From contig NZ_AMZN01000045.1 in the NCBI RefSeq assembly GCF_000331535.1, positions 17,165 to 81,164 on the forward strand: a stretch of DNA of 64,000 nucleotides, given 5' to 3'. Origin of the DNA: Fulvivirga imtechensis AK7. Its GTDB lineage: Bacteria; Bacteroidota; Bacteroidia; Cytophagales; Cyclobacteriaceae. Positions 52,401 through 60,178 of the stretch are shown one piece after another (the stretch's first letter is position 1; each line of letters starts with the position of its first letter). The notes beneath the pieces were generated by a model. That model was not told the DNA's origin and made no database searches. It saw only the letters and a program-made list of their open reading frames with translations. A program made the position numbers and the translations under genes.

Positions 52401-53819
52401 GACATTAACAAGAGACAGGATGGGTATAAAGACTATGATGATAATGAGCTGCCCGAAAACAGCAGAGTGCATCATTTTAGTCGCTCCCTGATAAGTGATT
52501 TTATCAATAAATGTCTGTTTTTCATATGACGGCAGCGAAAGCAACTTGCTCCTTTCACTAGTGATCTTAAAAGCAATGAATTCTACAATGATCACAGCTC
52601 CGTCAATGATGATACCAAAGTCAATAGCACCAAGGCTCATCAGGTTGGCATCAACACCAAAAATATACATCAGGGATAGGGCGAAAAATAAGCTTAGTGG
52701 AATGACTGATGCCACTACCAGACCGGATCTGATGTTGCCCAGTAGCAGTACCACAACAAATATTACTATCAAGCAGCCCAGGACGAGGTTTTCTGCTATT
52801 GTGAAGGTTGTCTTTCTTATTAGTTCGCTGCGCTCCAGGAACGGGTTGATCACGATTCCCGGTGGGAGGGAGGATTGCATTTCGTCAACCCTGGCTTTTA
52901 CGGCTTCAATGACCGCCTTAGAATTAGCGTCTTTGAGCATCATAACTTGTCCAAGCACCTTCTCGCCTTCTCCATTACCGGTGATCGCTCCAAACCGGGT
53001 GGCATGACCAAAACGCACAGTTGCAACGTCTTTTATGAAAACAGGTACACCATTCCGGTTGGCTAGCACGATATTTTCAATGTCTTCCAGCGATTTGACA
53101 AGCCCTTCTCCCCGGATGAAGTAGCTCTCATTGAGTTTTTCAATATATCCGCCTCCGGCAACACTATTATTTTGTTCAAGTGCCTGGTAAACTTCCGAAA
53201 TGGAAAGTTTCATGGCACGCAGCCGCTCAGGGCTCAGTGATACTTCATATTGCTTCAGGTATCCGCCCCAGGTGTTGACTTCTACCACGCCCGGTATCCC
53301 TGCCAGTTGGCGCTTCACCACCCAATCCTGGATTGTGCGGAGGTCGGTGATGGAGTATTTGTCTTCGTAGCCCGGCTTCACATCGATTATGTACTGATAG
53401 ATTTCGCCAAGTCCTGTACTGATGGGCCCCATAAACGGTTGCCCAAAACCGGCTGGTATTTTTTCTTCTGCATTTTTGATCTTTTCGGCAATCAACTGGC
53501 GGGGCAGGTAGGTACCCATGTCGTCATCGAAAACAACTGTTACCACAGATAGACCAAACTTTGAAACAGAGCGGATCTCACGGACCCCGGGTAAGTTGGC
53601 CATTTCCAGTTCTACCGGGTAGGTAAGGAACTTTTCGACATCCTGAGTAGCAAGGTTGCGGGAAGTCGTGATCACCTGCACCTGGTTGTTAGTAACGTCA
53701 GGTACTGCTCCGATAGGAATATTCATGAGCGAATAGATGCCAAACCCTATAATGACTGCGGTGAACAGAAATACGATGAGTTTGTGGTGAATGCTGTAGT
53801 TAATGATGCGCTCAAGCAT
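49491..53819 (-). CDS. CzcA-type heavy-metal RND pump fused to a TolC-like domain
   Basis: A 1442-residue protein. The first about 1040 residues are a heavy-metal RND transporter with twelve membrane helices and two large periplasmic loops. Helix 4 carries DFGIIIDGAVIIVE, the pattern of the divalent cation pumps (Co/Zn/Cd/Ni type) rather than that of CusA copper/silver pumps. From about residue 1060 a TolC/CusC-like region follows: a signal-like hydrophobic stretch (VVVALLTALPFTSYAQ) and outer membrane factor sequence (AVHIALKNNKGLRASAERI ... ). This pump-plus-channel fusion is known in Bacteroidota. It probably is cut or spans as separate parts. A regulator-binding repeat lies upstream. Confidence 0.94.
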   Translation of the reverse strand: MLERIINYSIHHKLIVFLFTAVIIGFGIYSLMNIPIGAVPDVTNNQVQVITTSRNLATQDVEKFLTYPVELEMANLPGVREIRSVSKFGLSVVTVVFDDDMGTYLPRQLIAEKIKNAEEKIPAGFGQPFMGPISTGLGEIYQYIIDVKPGYEDKYSITDLRTIQDWVVKRQLAGIPGVVEVNTWGGYLKQYEVSLSPERLRAMKLSISEVYQALEQNNSVAGGGYIEKLNESYFIRGEGLVKSLEDIENIVLANRNGVPVFIKDVATVRFGHATRFGAITGNGEGEKVLGQVMMLKDANSKAVIEAVKARVDEMQSSLPPGIVINPFLERSELIRKTTFTIAENLVLGCLIVIFVVVLLLGNIRSGLVVASVIPLSLFFALSLMYIFGVDANLMSLGAIDFGIIIDGAVIIVEFIAFKITSERSKLLSLPSYEKQTFIDKITYQGATKMMHSAVFGQLIIIIVFIPILSLVNVEGKMFKPMALVFTFALTGAMILCFTYVPVMASLFIKPSDPERKTVSSLLISFLERKYEPAITWALRKKGMVLSLAISLLIVVALIFSKMGGEFVPTLDEGDFVIQPVLKTGTSLSKTIEMTTRMEKILKTFPEVDQVVSRIGAAEVPTDPMSMEESDVIIKLKPRSEWVSANSKDELADQFKEALSEIPGIDYEFTQPIEMRFNELITGVRADLAIKIFGEDLDVLYKKALEVQKAIQHVEGAADITVEKVAGLPQMSVQYDRQKIAKYGLNIKDLNRVITMGFAGVPAGTVFEGEKQFDLVARFAQQHRQNIKNIERASIQLPDGSHLPLSEFATIGYTKGPAKISRDNTKRRIVIGVNVRNRDLESVVTDVSNIIDREITLPIGYTVAYGGQFENLRTARDRLMIAVPIALVLIFVLLYFAFDSVKEALMIYSAIPLSAVGGVLLLYLRGLPFSISAGVGFIALFGIAVLNGIVLIEHFKELKAQGIIDINRRIITGTRQRLRPVLLTASAAALGFLPMAISNSAGAEVQRPLATVVVGGLITATALTLIVLPVLYAIFDKKEYLPENRKLHPAVVVVALLTALPFTSYAQTQPITVNEAVHIALKNNKGLRASAERIDQYQQLAGTAFDPAKTEVYYAYDENNFAKNGLPLKVWGVSQSLQFPTVYNTRKKVQKNRIAMAQQQYLLDELQVTKEVSKACYQVMYWQSLVSNYQYLDSLYSHFAFAANRRFELGETNYLEKLTAETKQREMALLLQQGQEGIRKSYILLHQWMQTDSAYYISETTMSRLTLEIDTLIHPGLRYFQEARQLSKSNLALEKQQLLPDLRLEAFQGTNSGIDARRYSGFQVGVAIPLFFGGHKARIRAASTEVSIRDSESENYKIQLDAKYQSLLSDMNKYGKALEYYNGIGINLAKELVQNATKAFQNGEIDFLQYIQLLESAKDIEINYLDNLLKYNTTVLEANYLLY

Positions 53820-53844
53820 TTTTTTGAAGTTTTAAATGATCAAT

Positions 53845-53903
53845 CAAAGGTAGCTCCGGTTGCCTAAGACTTTGCTCAGCCGTTTCTTAAGATTTCCTTA
53901 AAA
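53845..53903 (-). promoter_or_regulatory. Promoter and response regulator site of the metal pump operon
   Basis: On the minus strand TACCTTTG (53852-53845) is a perfect -7 box 26 bases before the ATG. There is no -33 TTG; instead a direct repeat with 11-base period lies upstream at 53883-53903 (TTTCTTAAGAT then TTCCTTAAAA on the plus strand), centred about 45 bases from the -7 box. This is the usual layout of a promoter activated by an OmpR-type regulator. A nearly identical repeat precedes the regulator gene itself. Confidence 0.6.
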
Positions 53904-54089
53904 ATATGTAGTGTGTAAGGGTGGAGCAATGAGCGTTGTTGTAGATGATGAGGTATTTAGTTGTTTTCTTTTTCAATACTAGCCATACTTTATGAAGGTA
54001 AAAATGAAGATCACAGGTGTGTCTAATAGCACAAACCAATCGGAGAGAGCATTTTTCATTCCATCTTCAGGCTTATGGTTTTTAAGTTC
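53904..54089. other. Remainder of gap between pump and kinase genes
   Basis: The gap from 53820 to 54089 holds the pump promoter (listed) and nothing else recognised. No terminator hairpin for the upstream kinase gene was found, so some readthrough into the pump operon is possible. Confidence 0.4.
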
Positions 54090-55448
54090 TCAGAACTTTA
54101 CCGTCACTGTAGTACCCATATTCAACTCACTATTTACTAATACTTTGGCACCGATGGCGTCTGCTGCTTTACCGGCAATAGACAGGCCGAGGCCTGTCCC
54201 GGAAATGTGCCTGTGGTTGAGGGCATCGGAACGGAAAAAGGGATTGAACAAATGCTCAAGATCCTCTTTTTTGATACCGATACCGTTGTCTTTTACCTGG
54301 CATACGATGTGGTTATCTGCGGAGTAAATGTTAATGAGCAGTTCTGAGTTATCTTTGGAATATTTTATTGCATTGTTGATTACATTGTCAAGGATCAGGT
54401 TAGAATAATACCGGGGGACAAGAGCATCCTTAACCTGAGAGGTAAAATTTATTCTAAGCCTTTTTTGCACTATTTCTTTTGTATACCTGTCAACGATCTC
54501 GTCAATAAGAGTGACCAGTGCTATTTGTTCAGGTTTGCCGTTTTCGTCAAAGCGGGCCAGTAGTAAAAGCTGTTCGATGATGGAGGTCATACGGTCTATT
54601 TCAGACAGGCTGTACCGGACCTTTTCTTCATATTCGGCCTGAGACCGGGGTTTTCTGATCAGGATCTCCAAAGTGCCCCGTAAAGACGACAGAGGCGTTC
54701 TTAACTCATGTGAAGCATCAGATGTGAACTGCCGCTCTCTTAGCATAGCATTTTCAATACGTTGTAATAAAGCGTTGATAGAGGAGGCCATATCGTATAA
54801 TTCATCCCGGTTGGCTGGCAGAGGCACACGCTCCTTCAGGTTTTTTTGAGTGATCCGTTTTGAAGTGTCCGTAATTTCCTTCACCGGGACAATACTCCTG
54901 CCTGCAAGAAAGCGCGATATAAAGAATACTCCGATCAGTACCACAGGGTAGGAGATGAGAAGGACATTTTTCAGGTCTTGAATAACAGTTTTGGAGGATT
55001 CTAACGATACGGCTGCCAGAATATATCCTTTCATGGCACCGTTCTTCTCAACGGGAAGTTGTACCTGACGAATAGCCCTGTCATTAAGTTCGGTATCGAA
55101 GTGGACACCGAAATCCGTTCTCGAAAACGGGAGCCGTTGTTCCTTCAGGTTCGGAGATTTATCCATAAGCCGACCATGCCTATCCAGCACCTGGATAAAC
55201 ACCGGATTGACCTCCGCCTGGCGATGTTCCCGTTCTGCCCATTCCGCTTTATTTATAAAATAGATGCTATCGCCTTTGAAAGCGATTTCTTGAGTATGTT
55301 TTTGAGCTTCAATAGACAGGTCATTGTCCAGGTTTTGATATACGGTGCCCTTGACAATGAAGAAAACAATACCAAAGACAAAAGCGATGATAATTGCCGT
55401 AGCTATCATGTAATACAGTGCAATACGGTTTTTAAAAGTAGATTTCAT
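54090..55448 (-). CDS. CusS-like sensor histidine kinase
   Basis: A 452-residue kinase with two membrane helices (about 8-32 and 160-180) and a periplasmic sensor domain between. HAMP follows (about 182-235), then HisKA with the phospho-acceptor His near 246 in SDASHELRTPLSS, and the ATPase domain with LILDNVINNAIKYS, DNGIGIKKEDL and GTGLGLSIAG. The linkage to a metal pump suggests that it senses metal ions in the periplasm. Its ATG overlaps the regulator stop by 4 bases. Confidence 0.93.
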   Translation of the reverse strand: MKSTFKNRIALYYMIATAIIIAFVFGIVFFIVKGTVYQNLDNDLSIEAQKHTQEIAFKGDSIYFINKAEWAEREHRQAEVNPVFIQVLDRHGRLMDKSPNLKEQRLPFSRTDFGVHFDTELNDRAIRQVQLPVEKNGAMKGYILAAVSLESSKTVIQDLKNVLLISYPVVLIGVFFISRFLAGRSIVPVKEITDTSKRITQKNLKERVPLPANRDELYDMASSINALLQRIENAMLRERQFTSDASHELRTPLSSLRGTLEILIRKPRSQAEYEEKVRYSLSEIDRMTSIIEQLLLLARFDENGKPEQIALVTLIDEIVDRYTKEIVQKRLRINFTSQVKDALVPRYYSNLILDNVINNAIKYSKDNSELLINIYSADNHIVCQVKDNGIGIKKEDLEHLFNPFFRSDALNHRHISGTGLGLSIAGKAADAIGAKVLVNSELNMGTTVTVKF

Positions 55449-56113
55449 ATTTCTTTGGCGATATAACCCACTCCTCTAACGGTTTGAATATAGTTCTTGT
55501 CTTCGCTGAGATGCAGCTTCCTTCTCAATGCATTAATGTACACATCAATGACCCCGGTGTTGTATTCGAAGTGGATATCCCACACACTTTCAATGATCCG
55601 GGTCCTGCGACATACTCTGCCTTTGTTCCTCATCAGGTACTCCAGCAGGGCAAACTCTTTCTGTGTCAGTTGTATTTCTTCTCCATTTTTGAGCACCTGG
55701 TGCGTGCTCGTATCCAGAATAATGGGACCGAGGGTAAATTTAGAATGTTCACCCGATTTTGGTCTTAGCTGTACCCGGATGCGCTCCAGCAACTCTTCGA
55801 AATGAAAGGGTTTTTTAATGTAGTCGTTGGCACCGGTCTGAAGGCCGAAAACCGTCTCCTGCACGGTGTCTTTGGCTGTGAGAAGGATGATAGGAACATT
55901 AGGATGTTCCTTTCTGAACTGTCGGCAGATCTCAATACCACTGATCCCCGGTACCATCCAGTCGAGCAGTAGTAGATCATAATTGCCGGAGAGGGCGAGC
56001 TGCAGGCCATGAGTGCCTTCTTCTGCCACATCCACAGCGAAAGATTCTTCCTCCAGACCCTGCCTGAGGAAATTCGCTATGCCGGGTTCGTCTTCTACGA
56101 TCAGGATTCTCAT
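55445..56113 (-). CDS. OmpR-family response regulator
   Basis: A 222-residue regulator. The receiver has D8-D9-type acidic residues (VEDEPG), phospho-acceptor D51 (LLLLDWM), T79 and K101 (YIKKPF). The winged helix (about 125-222) has the OmpR/CusR sequence LTQKEFALLEYLMRN and ends with YIQTVRGVGYIAKE. It is the first gene of a coupled regulator-kinase pair and probably activates the downstream pump operon and itself through the shared 11-base-period direct repeat. Confidence 0.95.
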   Translation of the reverse strand: MRILIVEDEPGIANFLRQGLEEESFAVDVAEEGTHGLQLALSGNYDLLLLDWMVPGISGIEICRQFRKEHPNVPIILLTAKDTVQETVFGLQTGANDYIKKPFHFEELLERIRVQLRPKSGEHSKFTLGPIILDTSTHQVLKNGEEIQLTQKEFALLEYLMRNKGRVCRRTRIIESVWDIHFEYNTGVIDVYINALRRKLHLSEDKNYIQTVRGVGYIAKEI

Positions 56114-56155
56114 AATACAAATATCTTCTCTTATAAGTTAAGTTCTTTTTAGCGG

Positions 56156-56176
56156 TTTCTTAAAATTTGCTTAAAA
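56156..56176. promoter_or_regulatory. Response regulator site before the regulator gene
   Basis: TTTCTTAAAAT followed by TTGCTTAAAA forms a direct repeat with an 11-base period, 43-63 bases before the regulator ATG; a third weaker unit TTCTTTAAT follows. The sequence is almost the same as the repeat at 53883-53903 before the pump operon, suggesting autoregulation. Confidence 0.55.
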
Positions 56177-56360
56177 TTCTTTAATCCTAAATTGGATGCA
56201 AAAAGCTCCTGCCCAAGGTATCTTACTATGGTCTCAGGAAGATAGCGACAGCATCATGTATTTTAACCCTCTAAAACAAGTTTACAGGCACCATAGCGGG
56301 AGATTCTGGATACGTAACTGTGTGGCTCTATAAAATTTCAAAATGATGTAGTAAAAAAAT

Positions 56361-56495
56361 GGTTATTCAACTACGGTCATGACGTTGCCATGGGGTAGAT
56401 TTATCTTAGTCAAAAGCCATAAACTATAAGAAATATGAATCTCATTTAGGAGTATCAGGATAAGTTGGTTCAAATATCATCAAGGAATAGCATAC
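56361..56495 (+). pseudogene. Decayed copy of the NmrA-like gene's promoter and 5' end
   Basis: Bases 56435-56490 match the first 57 bases of the NmrA-like gene at 58154, including AAGTTGGTTCAAATATC without change. The copy has lost one T after CATTT and has a TAA where the gene has CAA, so it cannot encode the protein. The match extends upstream into the promoter region (about 56361-56434 against 58081-58153, roughly 70% by eye). It breaks off at about codon 20. Confidence 0.75.
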
Positions 56496-56672
56496 CAGAC
56501 AAATGGTATGTTCTCATATTGAAGTATAACTTCAGATTATTCAATTTGAAAACTAAAAAAGTAAAATGTACTGTTCTAGAAAATGAAGTTCTACATTGTC
56601 GTTCAGATTTTGTATCTTACAAATTTGTTGGCGCGGGTAATTTAAATTCTTGACTTAAAAATTTACTGGGAA

Positions 56673-57980
56673 ATGAGAAGGCTATTTATTATTACACTTT
56701 TTATATGTTCGAATCTCTATTCTCAGGATAACGAAATATCAGATCTTGATATTCGTGAGCTTGCGGCTGTAGATGTTGAGAAATCTAGCATGCCCATACA
56801 AGTGGATAGTACAGTTGCTTTTTCAGGTAAAACTATTAATCTGGGGCTAATAATGCCTTTTTCATCTGACCCTGAATATACACAGGAGTTGCAGCAAGGA
56901 GCCCAAATGGCTATCGATGAAATCAATGATTCAGGAGGGATATTAGGGAAGAAACTCTATCTGATTTCGGCTGATGACGGAGGTGATGGGAATTTTGCTG
57001 TGGAAAAGGCAAAAGAGCTTATTGTGAAGTACCAGGTAACCAGTTTGATTGGGCCAATGAGCTCTACAAATACCATAAAAATAGCACGCGAGGTCTTACA
57101 TGAGTATCCTGCAGTATTAATTTCGCCTAACTCCACCTCTACTCGGGTGTCGAAGCTGGATGATAAAGATCTCATATTCAGAACAACGTCTACCGATATC
57201 CGGCAGGGAAAAATAGCAGCTTCTTTTGCTGCCAACAAATTAGGTCTTAAAACAGCAGCGCTTTTTTATATGGATGATTACCATGGCGAAGGTCTTGCCA
57301 ATGAGTTTAGAAATAATTTCGAAAAATACGGAGGTAAAATAGTTGGTGAGGACCGGCTTAGTCCGCTTGTTAATCCCGATAATTATGATCTGATTCCGCA
57401 TCTAAGAAAAGTTCTGAAAGAGAAACCGGATGTATTATACGTAGTCTGTAGCGTTGATGGAATTTCAAATATGTCTTATCAGATTGAAGAAGGCGGACTT
57501 TTTAAGGATCATAAACCGGTGCTCATTGGCTCAGATGCCATCAAGTATAGCCAACTGTTGGAAAAAGCAGATCTGACTGTGATAGAGGGTATGTATGGCA
57601 CTGCCTTTAAAAGTTTGGCAGGTACGGAATTTGAAAGGAAATTCGAAAAGTGGTATGGCCGGAAACCCGTAGCAGAGGGAACTGCTGACGCATATGACAT
57701 CGTCTACCTATTGACATTAGCGATGCTTGACGGACAATCAACAGTGCCGAATACAATAGCTACTCATTTACGTAAAGTATCGCAATCGGGTCAAAAGGTC
57801 ACTGCTGACGATTTTAAGGAAATTGAAAAACTGATCAGAAAAGGAAAGGATATTAACTACAGTGGTATAAATAGTTCCCTTGACTTTGACGAGTTTGGAG
57901 ATGTGCCTGACCGAACATATTGGATATGGCAGATTGTAAATGGCAAATTCGAAAGAGATCTATTTACTATTACGGAGTGA
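56673..57980 (+). CDS. ABC-type branched-chain amino acid binding protein-like
   Basis: A 435-residue exported protein with a signal peptide (MRRLFIITLFICSNLYSQ). Residues about 47-430 form a type I periplasmic-binding fold of the Leu/Ile/Val family (INLGLIMPFSSDPEYTQEL, GAQMAIDEINDSGGILGKKL, SLIGPMSSTNTIKIA). No ABC permease or ATPase genes are adjacent, so it may serve as a stand-alone sensor or work with distant components. It is placed between the decayed and the intact copy of the NmrA-like 5' region, which suggests that the block 56.5-58.1 kb arrived through an insertion or duplication (inference). Confidence 0.88.
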   Translation: MRRLFIITLFICSNLYSQDNEISDLDIRELAAVDVEKSSMPIQVDSTVAFSGKTINLGLIMPFSSDPEYTQELQQGAQMAIDEINDSGGILGKKLYLISADDGGDGNFAVEKAKELIVKYQVTSLIGPMSSTNTIKIAREVLHEYPAVLISPNSTSTRVSKLDDKDLIFRTTSTDIRQGKIAASFAANKLGLKTAALFYMDDYHGEGLANEFRNNFEKYGGKIVGEDRLSPLVNPDNYDLIPHLRKVLKEKPDVLYVVCSVDGISNMSYQIEEGGLFKDHKPVLIGSDAIKYSQLLEKADLTVIEGMYGTAFKSLAGTEFERKFEKWYGRKPVAEGTADAYDIVYLLTLAMLDGQSTVPNTIATHLRKVSQSGQKVTADDFKEIEKLIRKGKDINYSGINSSLDFDEFGDVPDRTYWIWQIVNGKFERDLFTITE

Positions 57981-58153
57981 CATTTTGTTGATTTAAAATA
58001 TTGAGCTTTGCCCCGTCAGTTCAAGGGTGCTAAATACTTTCTCCATCACCCCCACTAGAATTTTAGAATACGTGTAAAAATTTTTATTCAGCTACTGACA
58101 TAGTGTTGTCATTTGGTGCATCTATCTTGGGTGAAACCAAAAAACGACAGAAT

Positions 58154-59005
58154 ATGAACATCATTTTAGGAGCATCAGGACAAGTTGGTTCAAATATCGT
58201 TAAAGAATTAATAAGCCATAACTTACCCGTTAGGGCAGTTATACGAAGTCGGAATCCGGGTTTTGATAGCCAGGTGGAAATTAGAACGGCAGACCTTTTT
58301 AACCCGGAGCAGTTAACAGATGCTCTGGAAGGGGGTAATACGGTATTTCTGCTGACACCAGAAGATCCGGCTTCCAACGACATTATTGGAGAAACACAGC
58401 AGATCATCAATAATTATAAGCAAGCCATTCATGCAAATGGTATTAAGAGAGTTGTCGGATTATCGTGTATAGGCGCTCATGTCGAAGCAAACACAGGGAA
58501 TGTTCTCATGTCGAGAATGCTTGAGCAGGGATTTGCTGATCTGGATATCGAGAAAATATTTATTCGTCCATCTTACTACTTCAGTAATTGGCTGGGTTTT
58601 TTAGAGACTGTTGAACAATACGGTGTTTTGCCTACTTTTTTCCCGGAAGACCTGGAAGTTGATATGAATTCACCCATTGATGTGGCTACATTCATAGCAA
58701 AAGTAATCGCCCACAAATCTCGATCCAGTGACGTTTTTGAACTTGTGGGACCGCAAAAATATAGCTCTCGCCAGGTAGCTGAAACATTTTCAAAGCTATT
58801 GGATAAGCATGTGGAGCTACAGCCTGTTCCAAAAGAAAAGTGGAATGAAACGCTTGCCTCTGCGGGATTCACAGCCAGCACAACAGCCAATCTAGTGGAT
58901 ATGACACAAGCAGTGATTGACGATATTGTGGTGCCTGAAAACCCGGATGCTGTTTGTTTACCAACGACCTTATACCAGTACCTAAAAGAAAAATTAGAAA
59001 AATAG
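58154..59005 (+). CDS. NmrA-like / atypical SDR NAD(P)-binding protein
   Basis: A 283-residue protein with an N-terminal Rossmann fold: MNIILGASGQVGSNIV carries the G-x-x-G-x-x-G loop, R31/R35 after strand 2 suggest NADP, and FLLTPEDPASND follows strand 4. Family relatives are quinone oxidoreductase 2 (QorB-like) and NmrA regulators. The start is put at ATG 58154 rather than the longer TTG start at 58103, since the fold begins there. A second, decayed copy of its start lies 1.7 kb upstream. A hairpin follows the stop. Confidence 0.88.
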   Translation: MNIILGASGQVGSNIVKELISHNLPVRAVIRSRNPGFDSQVEIRTADLFNPEQLTDALEGGNTVFLLTPEDPASNDIIGETQQIINNYKQAIHANGIKRVVGLSCIGAHVEANTGNVLMSRMLEQGFADLDIEKIFIRPSYYFSNWLGFLETVEQYGVLPTFFPEDLEVDMNSPIDVATFIAKVIAHKSRSSDVFELVGPQKYSSRQVAETFSKLLDKHVELQPVPKEKWNETLASAGFTASTTANLVDMTQAVIDDIVVPENPDAVCLPTTLYQYLKEKLEK

Positions 59006-59015
59006 CCTGAGTGAC

Positions 59016-59048
59016 GCCAGGCCTCTACAACTTGGCTAGAGGCTTGGC
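59016..59048 (+). terminator. Possible terminator after the NmrA-like gene
   Basis: GCCAGGCCTCTA (59016-59027) and TAGAGGCTTGGC (59037-59048) pair at 11 of 12 positions around a 9-base loop, 10 bases beyond the stop. There is no clear U-tract, so the function is uncertain. Confidence 0.45.
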
Positions 59049-59149
59049 TGAAGTATTTACCGTGAGCCCACCCAATGAGGGTAGAGCAGTTTTGAGCGCT
59101 TACAGCATCGAGCTTATTCACCCGTCTTCCGTTAGGTGCCAACTACCGA

Positions 59150-60061
59150 CTACTGTTTTTTCCTAACTGCTCTTGTCGGAACTCCAGCCTTTCTCCTCTT
59201 CACCAATCCATGCAAATTCTGCCCCACAAACCCCTTTGGAAACTGCTCCACACCAGGAAATCCCAGCCGGATATCCCGTCCCTCGTAGGGAATATAGCTG
59301 GTGCGGAACAGGTAGTCCCAAATACTCAGTGTAAGGCCGAAATTGACACCCATCTGCTTGTCTTTGGGTAGGTCATAGGCATGGTGCCAGATGTGCATCT
59401 GTGGGTTGTTAAAGATGTACTTTAATGGTCCCAGGTTCAATCTGAAATTGGAGTGGTTAAAATGCCCTACTGCCAGTGTGAAGATGTGAATGATAAAGAA
59501 GTCCCTCAAACCGATGCCGATGAGGGCCAGCGGAATGTATTCTATCGAACGGTAGACCACGTTTTCCATCCAGTGGAAGCGCAGGTGCGCGGCAAAGCCC
59601 ATCTGTTCTACGGAGTGATGTACTTTGTGGAACTCCCAAAGTGCAGGCACGCGATGTAGCAACCGGTGTATCCACCACTGTACAAAATCGCGAACTACAA
59701 AACCCAGCAGCAGGTGAGCCCATAGCGGCCAGCTCATCACCTCAAAGGCGACCAGGTTAGTAATACCGATGGAGGCCAGTGTATCATTAAAAAACTGCAC
59801 CACCACATTGGAGGCTGCATTGTAGATAATCAATGAGAACAAAAAGAAATTGAAGAACATGTAGAATACGTCCAGCCAGAAATCCTTTCTAAACGGAGGC
59901 TGGTCTTTCCTCCATGGCCTGAGCCATTCCACCCCAAAAAACACCAGAGACACACCAATAAGCCAGTAAAAATAGTTATGCCAGGAAGGCGAGGTGATCT
60001 CCTGCCACAGATAGTTGGCATAGCCCGAATACGAATCGATGATAAGTTGGTAATAATTCAT
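59150..60061 (-). CDS. Sterol desaturase / fatty acid hydroxylase family protein
   Basis: A 303-residue membrane protein with about four to five hydrophobic segments. The eight-His di-iron set of the family is visible: HRLLH (HxxxH), HKVHHS (HxxHH) and HIWHHA (HxxHH), with an extra HFNHSNF between. Such enzymes hydroxylate or desaturate lipids, sterols or carotenoids in the membrane. The lipid substrate cannot be told from the sequence. A CTTGAGT heptamer array lies just upstream of the ATG. Confidence 0.9.
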   Translation of the reverse strand: MNYYQLIIDSYSGYANYLWQEITSPSWHNYFYWLIGVSLVFFGVEWLRPWRKDQPPFRKDFWLDVFYMFFNFFLFSLIIYNAASNVVVQFFNDTLASIGITNLVAFEVMSWPLWAHLLLGFVVRDFVQWWIHRLLHRVPALWEFHKVHHSVEQMGFAAHLRFHWMENVVYRSIEYIPLALIGIGLRDFFIIHIFTLAVGHFNHSNFRLNLGPLKYIFNNPQMHIWHHAYDLPKDKQMGVNFGLTLSIWDYLFRTSYIPYEGRDIRLGFPGVEQFPKGFVGQNLHGLVKRRKAGVPTRAVRKKQ

Positions 60062-60072
60062 GTCTGTTTTTA

Positions 60073-60094
60073 GTCTTGAGTCTTGAGTCCTGAG
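60073..60094. repeat. CTTGAGT heptamer array
   Basis: GTCTTGA, GTCTTGA and GTCCTGA follow each other with a 7-base period, 12 bases upstream of the sterol-desaturase-like start. It is one of the heptamer arrays of the window. Confidence 0.55.
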
Positions 60095-60155
60095 ATAGTC
60101 ATTTGCCTCGTAGTCTTCTCTGCTAAGTACTCACGACTCATTACGACCTTTTGTT

Positions 60156-60178
60156 TGCCTATTGCTTCTGCCAACTGC
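60156..60178. repeat. TGCCTAT/TGCCTAC heptamer run
   Basis: TGCCTAT, TGCTTC, TGCCAAC and TGCCTAC units run up to the stop of the rhodanese gene. They closely resemble the array at 20413-20441, which also lies right after a stop codon. Confidence 0.5.

Larger units (their letters stand above)
56114..56672. other. 559-base gap between metal-response and binding-protein genes
   Basis: The gap holds the response regulator site (56156-56176), an empty stretch (56177-56360), the decayed copy of the NmrA-like gene start (56361-56495) and an A/T-rich stretch (56496-56672). A 62-codon open frame at 56465-56653 overlaps the decayed copy and is not credible as a gene. Confidence 0.55.

Noticed and set aside
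56465..56653. 62-codon open frame before the binding-protein gene
   Set aside because: It begins with a TTG-type codon, overlaps the decayed NmrA-like copy and has no recognisable protein features.
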